13,312 nt of DNA from an uncultured Streptomyces sp. Lineage in GTDB: Bacteria > Actinomycetota > Actinomycetes > Streptomycetales > Streptomycetaceae. This document shows, one piece after another, positions 12,541 through 13,312 of this stretch. The position numbers and the translations under genes were made by a program. The stretch covers positions 1 through 13,312 of the forward strand of contig CAMLJW010000102.1 of assembly GCA_946480485.1 (NCBI GenBank), read 5' to 3'. How positions within the stretch are numbered: position 1 is the stretch's first letter; every line of letters starts with the position of its first letter. The notes under the pieces were generated by a model. That model saw only the letters and a list, made by a program, of their open reading frames with translations. It was not told the DNA's origin and searched no databases.

Positions 12541-12566
12541 AAGGGTGAGTGACGGGACTTGAACCA
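12541..12566 (-). other. attP: tRNA 3'-end sequence, probable attP core
   Basis: On the minus strand this reads as the T-loop and 3' acceptor end of a tRNA gene: GGTTCAAGTCCCGTCACTC followed by ACCC. The T-loop TTCAAGT and CCCGT stem half are recognisable, but the sequence further 5' does not fold into the rest of a tRNA. It is therefore a 3' fragment of the type carried by phages that integrate into tRNA genes. The isotype cannot be told. Confidence 0.65.
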
Positions 12567-12618
12567 GTTCTTTGACCCTATTGTGACCTGCGGAGACGTC
12601 GAAAATCATGACAAAAGC

Positions 12619-12636
12619 ATGTCGTTCGATGTCGTT
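12619..12636 (+). repeat. Phased short direct repeats in the right arm
   Basis: ATGTCGTT occurs at 12619-12626 and 12629-12636, ten bases apart, in an A/T-richer stretch right of the core. This could be a binding site for the directionality factor or a bending protein. TGAGTGACG also occurs twice, at 12546-12554 inside the core and at 12636-12644. Confidence 0.4.
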
Positions 12637-12668
12637 GAGTGACGCTGTGTGCGCCGAGCTTCGGTTCG

Positions 12669-12686
12669 GTTTGGCCACGGCCAAAC
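12669..12686. repeat. Right arm-type inverted repeats of putative attP
   Basis: GTTTGGCC-AC-GGCCAAAC, a perfect 8-bp inverted repeat with a 2-base spacer, repeats the octamer found twice left of the core. The remaining 12434-12932 interval holds no credible gene. Confidence 0.6.
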
Positions 12687-12759
12687 GGCCTTGACGGGAC
12701 CTTGCAGGACGAGCAGCAGGTGAGTGCAAAGCGGCGTAACCGTTGAAGCAGACATGGCA

Positions 12760-12787
12760 GCGCCCCCGACCAGAAGGACGGGGGCGC
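12760..12787. terminator. Terminator-like hairpin in the int-regulator intergenic region
   Basis: GCGCCCCCG (12760-12768) and CGGGGGCGC (12779-12787) form a 9-bp stem with a 10-base loop. No gene ends close to it on either strand, so it may insulate the attP region from transcription. Confidence 0.45.
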
Positions 12788-12932
12788 CGCGACCGAACCG
12801 CCGCGCCTGGGGGGCTTACAGCGGCCGGCCGTTTGATGCGGGCGTGGTCTGGGCCTGCGGGAGTAGCAAGATCACAGAAAGCCTGTTCACACCCGGCTGA
12901 CATATGATCAAGCAGGTCAGAGCGTTTGTCGA

Positions 12933-13190
12933 GTGTCAAATGATGACCCTCCCGGTGACGACGAATGGCTCCGCCGGGAACGCCGCCGCATCGGCAAGTG
13001 CATCCATGACGCCCGCATGGACCACAACCTCACGCAGGAGAAGGTCTACTTGGCGGTCCCAGTGAACCGGAGCTTCTATCAGGAGATCGAGGCCGGTCAG
13101 GCAAACCCAACCCTCGACATGCTGCTGCGCATCGCCCGTGTCATCGGCGTCACAGTTTCAGACCTCCTTCAATACCGCCGGCACCCATGA
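12933..13190 (+). CDS. XRE-type transcriptional regulator (85 aa)
   Basis: GTG start at 12933; no strong ribosome binding site. A TATGAT at 12903-12908 could be the -10 of a promoter with a short leader, but no matching -35 is clear. Residues about 20-78 are an XRE HTH: IGKCIHDARMDHNLTQEKVYLAVPVNRSFYQEIEAGQANPTLDMLLRIARVIGVTVSDLL, split here as helix 1 (IHDARMDHNLTQ), helix 2-3 (KVYLAVPVNRSFYQEIE) and helix 4-5 (LDMLLRIARVI). The acidic N-terminus is likely disordered. It overlaps the next frame by ATGA, suggesting a two-gene unit. TGTTCA and TGATCA half-sites lie upstream at 12884-12889 and 12905-12910, which could mean shared control with the immunity region, but these are short. Confidence 0.85.
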   Translation: MSNDDPPGDDEWLRRERRRIGKCIHDARMDHNLTQEKVYLAVPVNRSFYQEIEAGQANPTLDMLLRIARVIGVTVSDLLQYRRHP

Positions 13191-13312
13191 ACCCCGCTGG
13201 CCGATCTAATGAGGTGAACCCGCCGCGGCCGTCGGCGGATGCCGCGGCGGGTCCCAAGGCAGCCACTCTTCGGGGGAATGAGCAGCCGCCCCCTTCCGAA
13301 CCCGGCGCGAGA
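13187..13312 (+). CDS. Partial reading frame coupled to the XRE regulator (runs off the right edge)
   Basis: ATG 13187-13189 overlaps the regulator's TGA (ATGA) and the frame stays open for 42 codons to the window edge. The start is MNPAGRSNEVNPPRPSADAA, a Pro/Ala/Gly-rich segment that would be a disordered N-terminus. No ribosome binding site is visible, so translation would rely on coupling. Against it: a 12-bp perfect hairpin lies within (13218-13252) and could instead be the regulator's terminator. Function unknown. Confidence 0.45.
   Translation, partial: MNPAGRSNEVNPPRPSADAAAGPKAATLRGNEQPPPSEPGAR
13218..13252 (+). terminator. GC-rich hairpin after the XRE regulator
   Basis: ACCCGCCGCGGC and its complement form a perfect 12-bp stem with an 11-base loop, 28 bases past the regulator's stop codon. 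It lies inside the open 13187 frame, so it is either a terminator or, if that gene is real, a coding hairpin. Confidence 0.5.

Noticed and set aside
12541..12660. A complete tRNA gene on the minus strand
   Set aside because: Only the T-loop and acceptor 3' end are present; no D-arm, anticodon arm or matching 5' acceptor strand is found within 75-95 bases upstream.
12878..12910. A defined sigma-70-type promoter for the 12933 regulator
   Set aside because: TATGAT at 12903 is a fair -10, but no -35-like hexamer lies at 16-18 bases spacing, so it is only mentioned in the gene entry.
11905..12939. Long leftward frame through attP and into int
   Set aside because: It overlaps the integrase in another frame, is low-complexity, and would need to cross the tRNA-like core and hairpins.
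1..13312. CRISPR arrays, insertion sequences or rRNA genes
   Set aside because: No regularly spaced repeats, transposase-type reading frames or rRNA-like sequence were seen.

Overview
The window is high-GC DNA that looks like the early-control, lysogeny and integration region of a temperate actinobacterial (most likely Streptomyces) phage or prophage-type element. The evidence for the host group is the strongly GC-biased codon use, a WhiB-family iron-sulfur protein (a family confined to actinobacteria and their phages), and several small proteins of a style common in Streptomyces phages. No structural, lysis or packaging genes are present, and no polymerase, primase or helicase is visible.

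Layout, right to left. Positions 13312-12933 hold a small XRE-type regulator and the start of a coupled downstream reading frame, both on the + strand. Positions 12932-12434 are non-coding. They contain a sequence matching the 3' end of a tRNA gene, a terminator-like hairpin beside it, and four copies of GTTTGGCC placed on either side; together these look like an attP site. A tyrosine integrase (12433-11171, minus) follows, ending at a hairpin shared with a small convergent + strand gene (10914-11150). Next comes the control region: an XRE regulator on + (10332-10739), divergent from a short XRE regulator (10057-9746, minus) coupled to an excisionase-like HTH protein (9749-9480, minus). Three TGA(A/T)CA-N3-TGTTCA dyads lie between the divergent regulators and are the likely immunity operators.

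From 9386 leftward to position 283 runs one long leftward gene cluster of 17 genes. Most neighbours overlap by ATGA, GTGA or TGATG, indicating translational coupling. It contains a DNA-processing set: a PD-(D/E)XK (RecB/Cas4-like) nuclease, a protein of the phiC31 gp3 (recombination directionality factor) family right behind it, an endonuclease VII-type HNH nuclease, a DnaQ-type DEDDh exonuclease and a RuvC-like resolvase. It also contains a WhiB protein with an extra C-terminal Cys-rich domain, three small membrane proteins, three coiled-coil proteins and several unrecognised small proteins, some with zinc-binding cysteines. A 14-bp hairpin ends the cluster, and a partial HTH gene runs off the left edge.

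A plausible reading is that the divergent regulators decide between lysogeny and leftward early expression, the tyrosine integrase acts at the adjacent attP with the small HTH protein as candidate excisionase, and the nuclease/gp3-like/resolvase set serves phage DNA recombination and replication. Family calls were made by reading motifs by eye; no database search or alignment was run.
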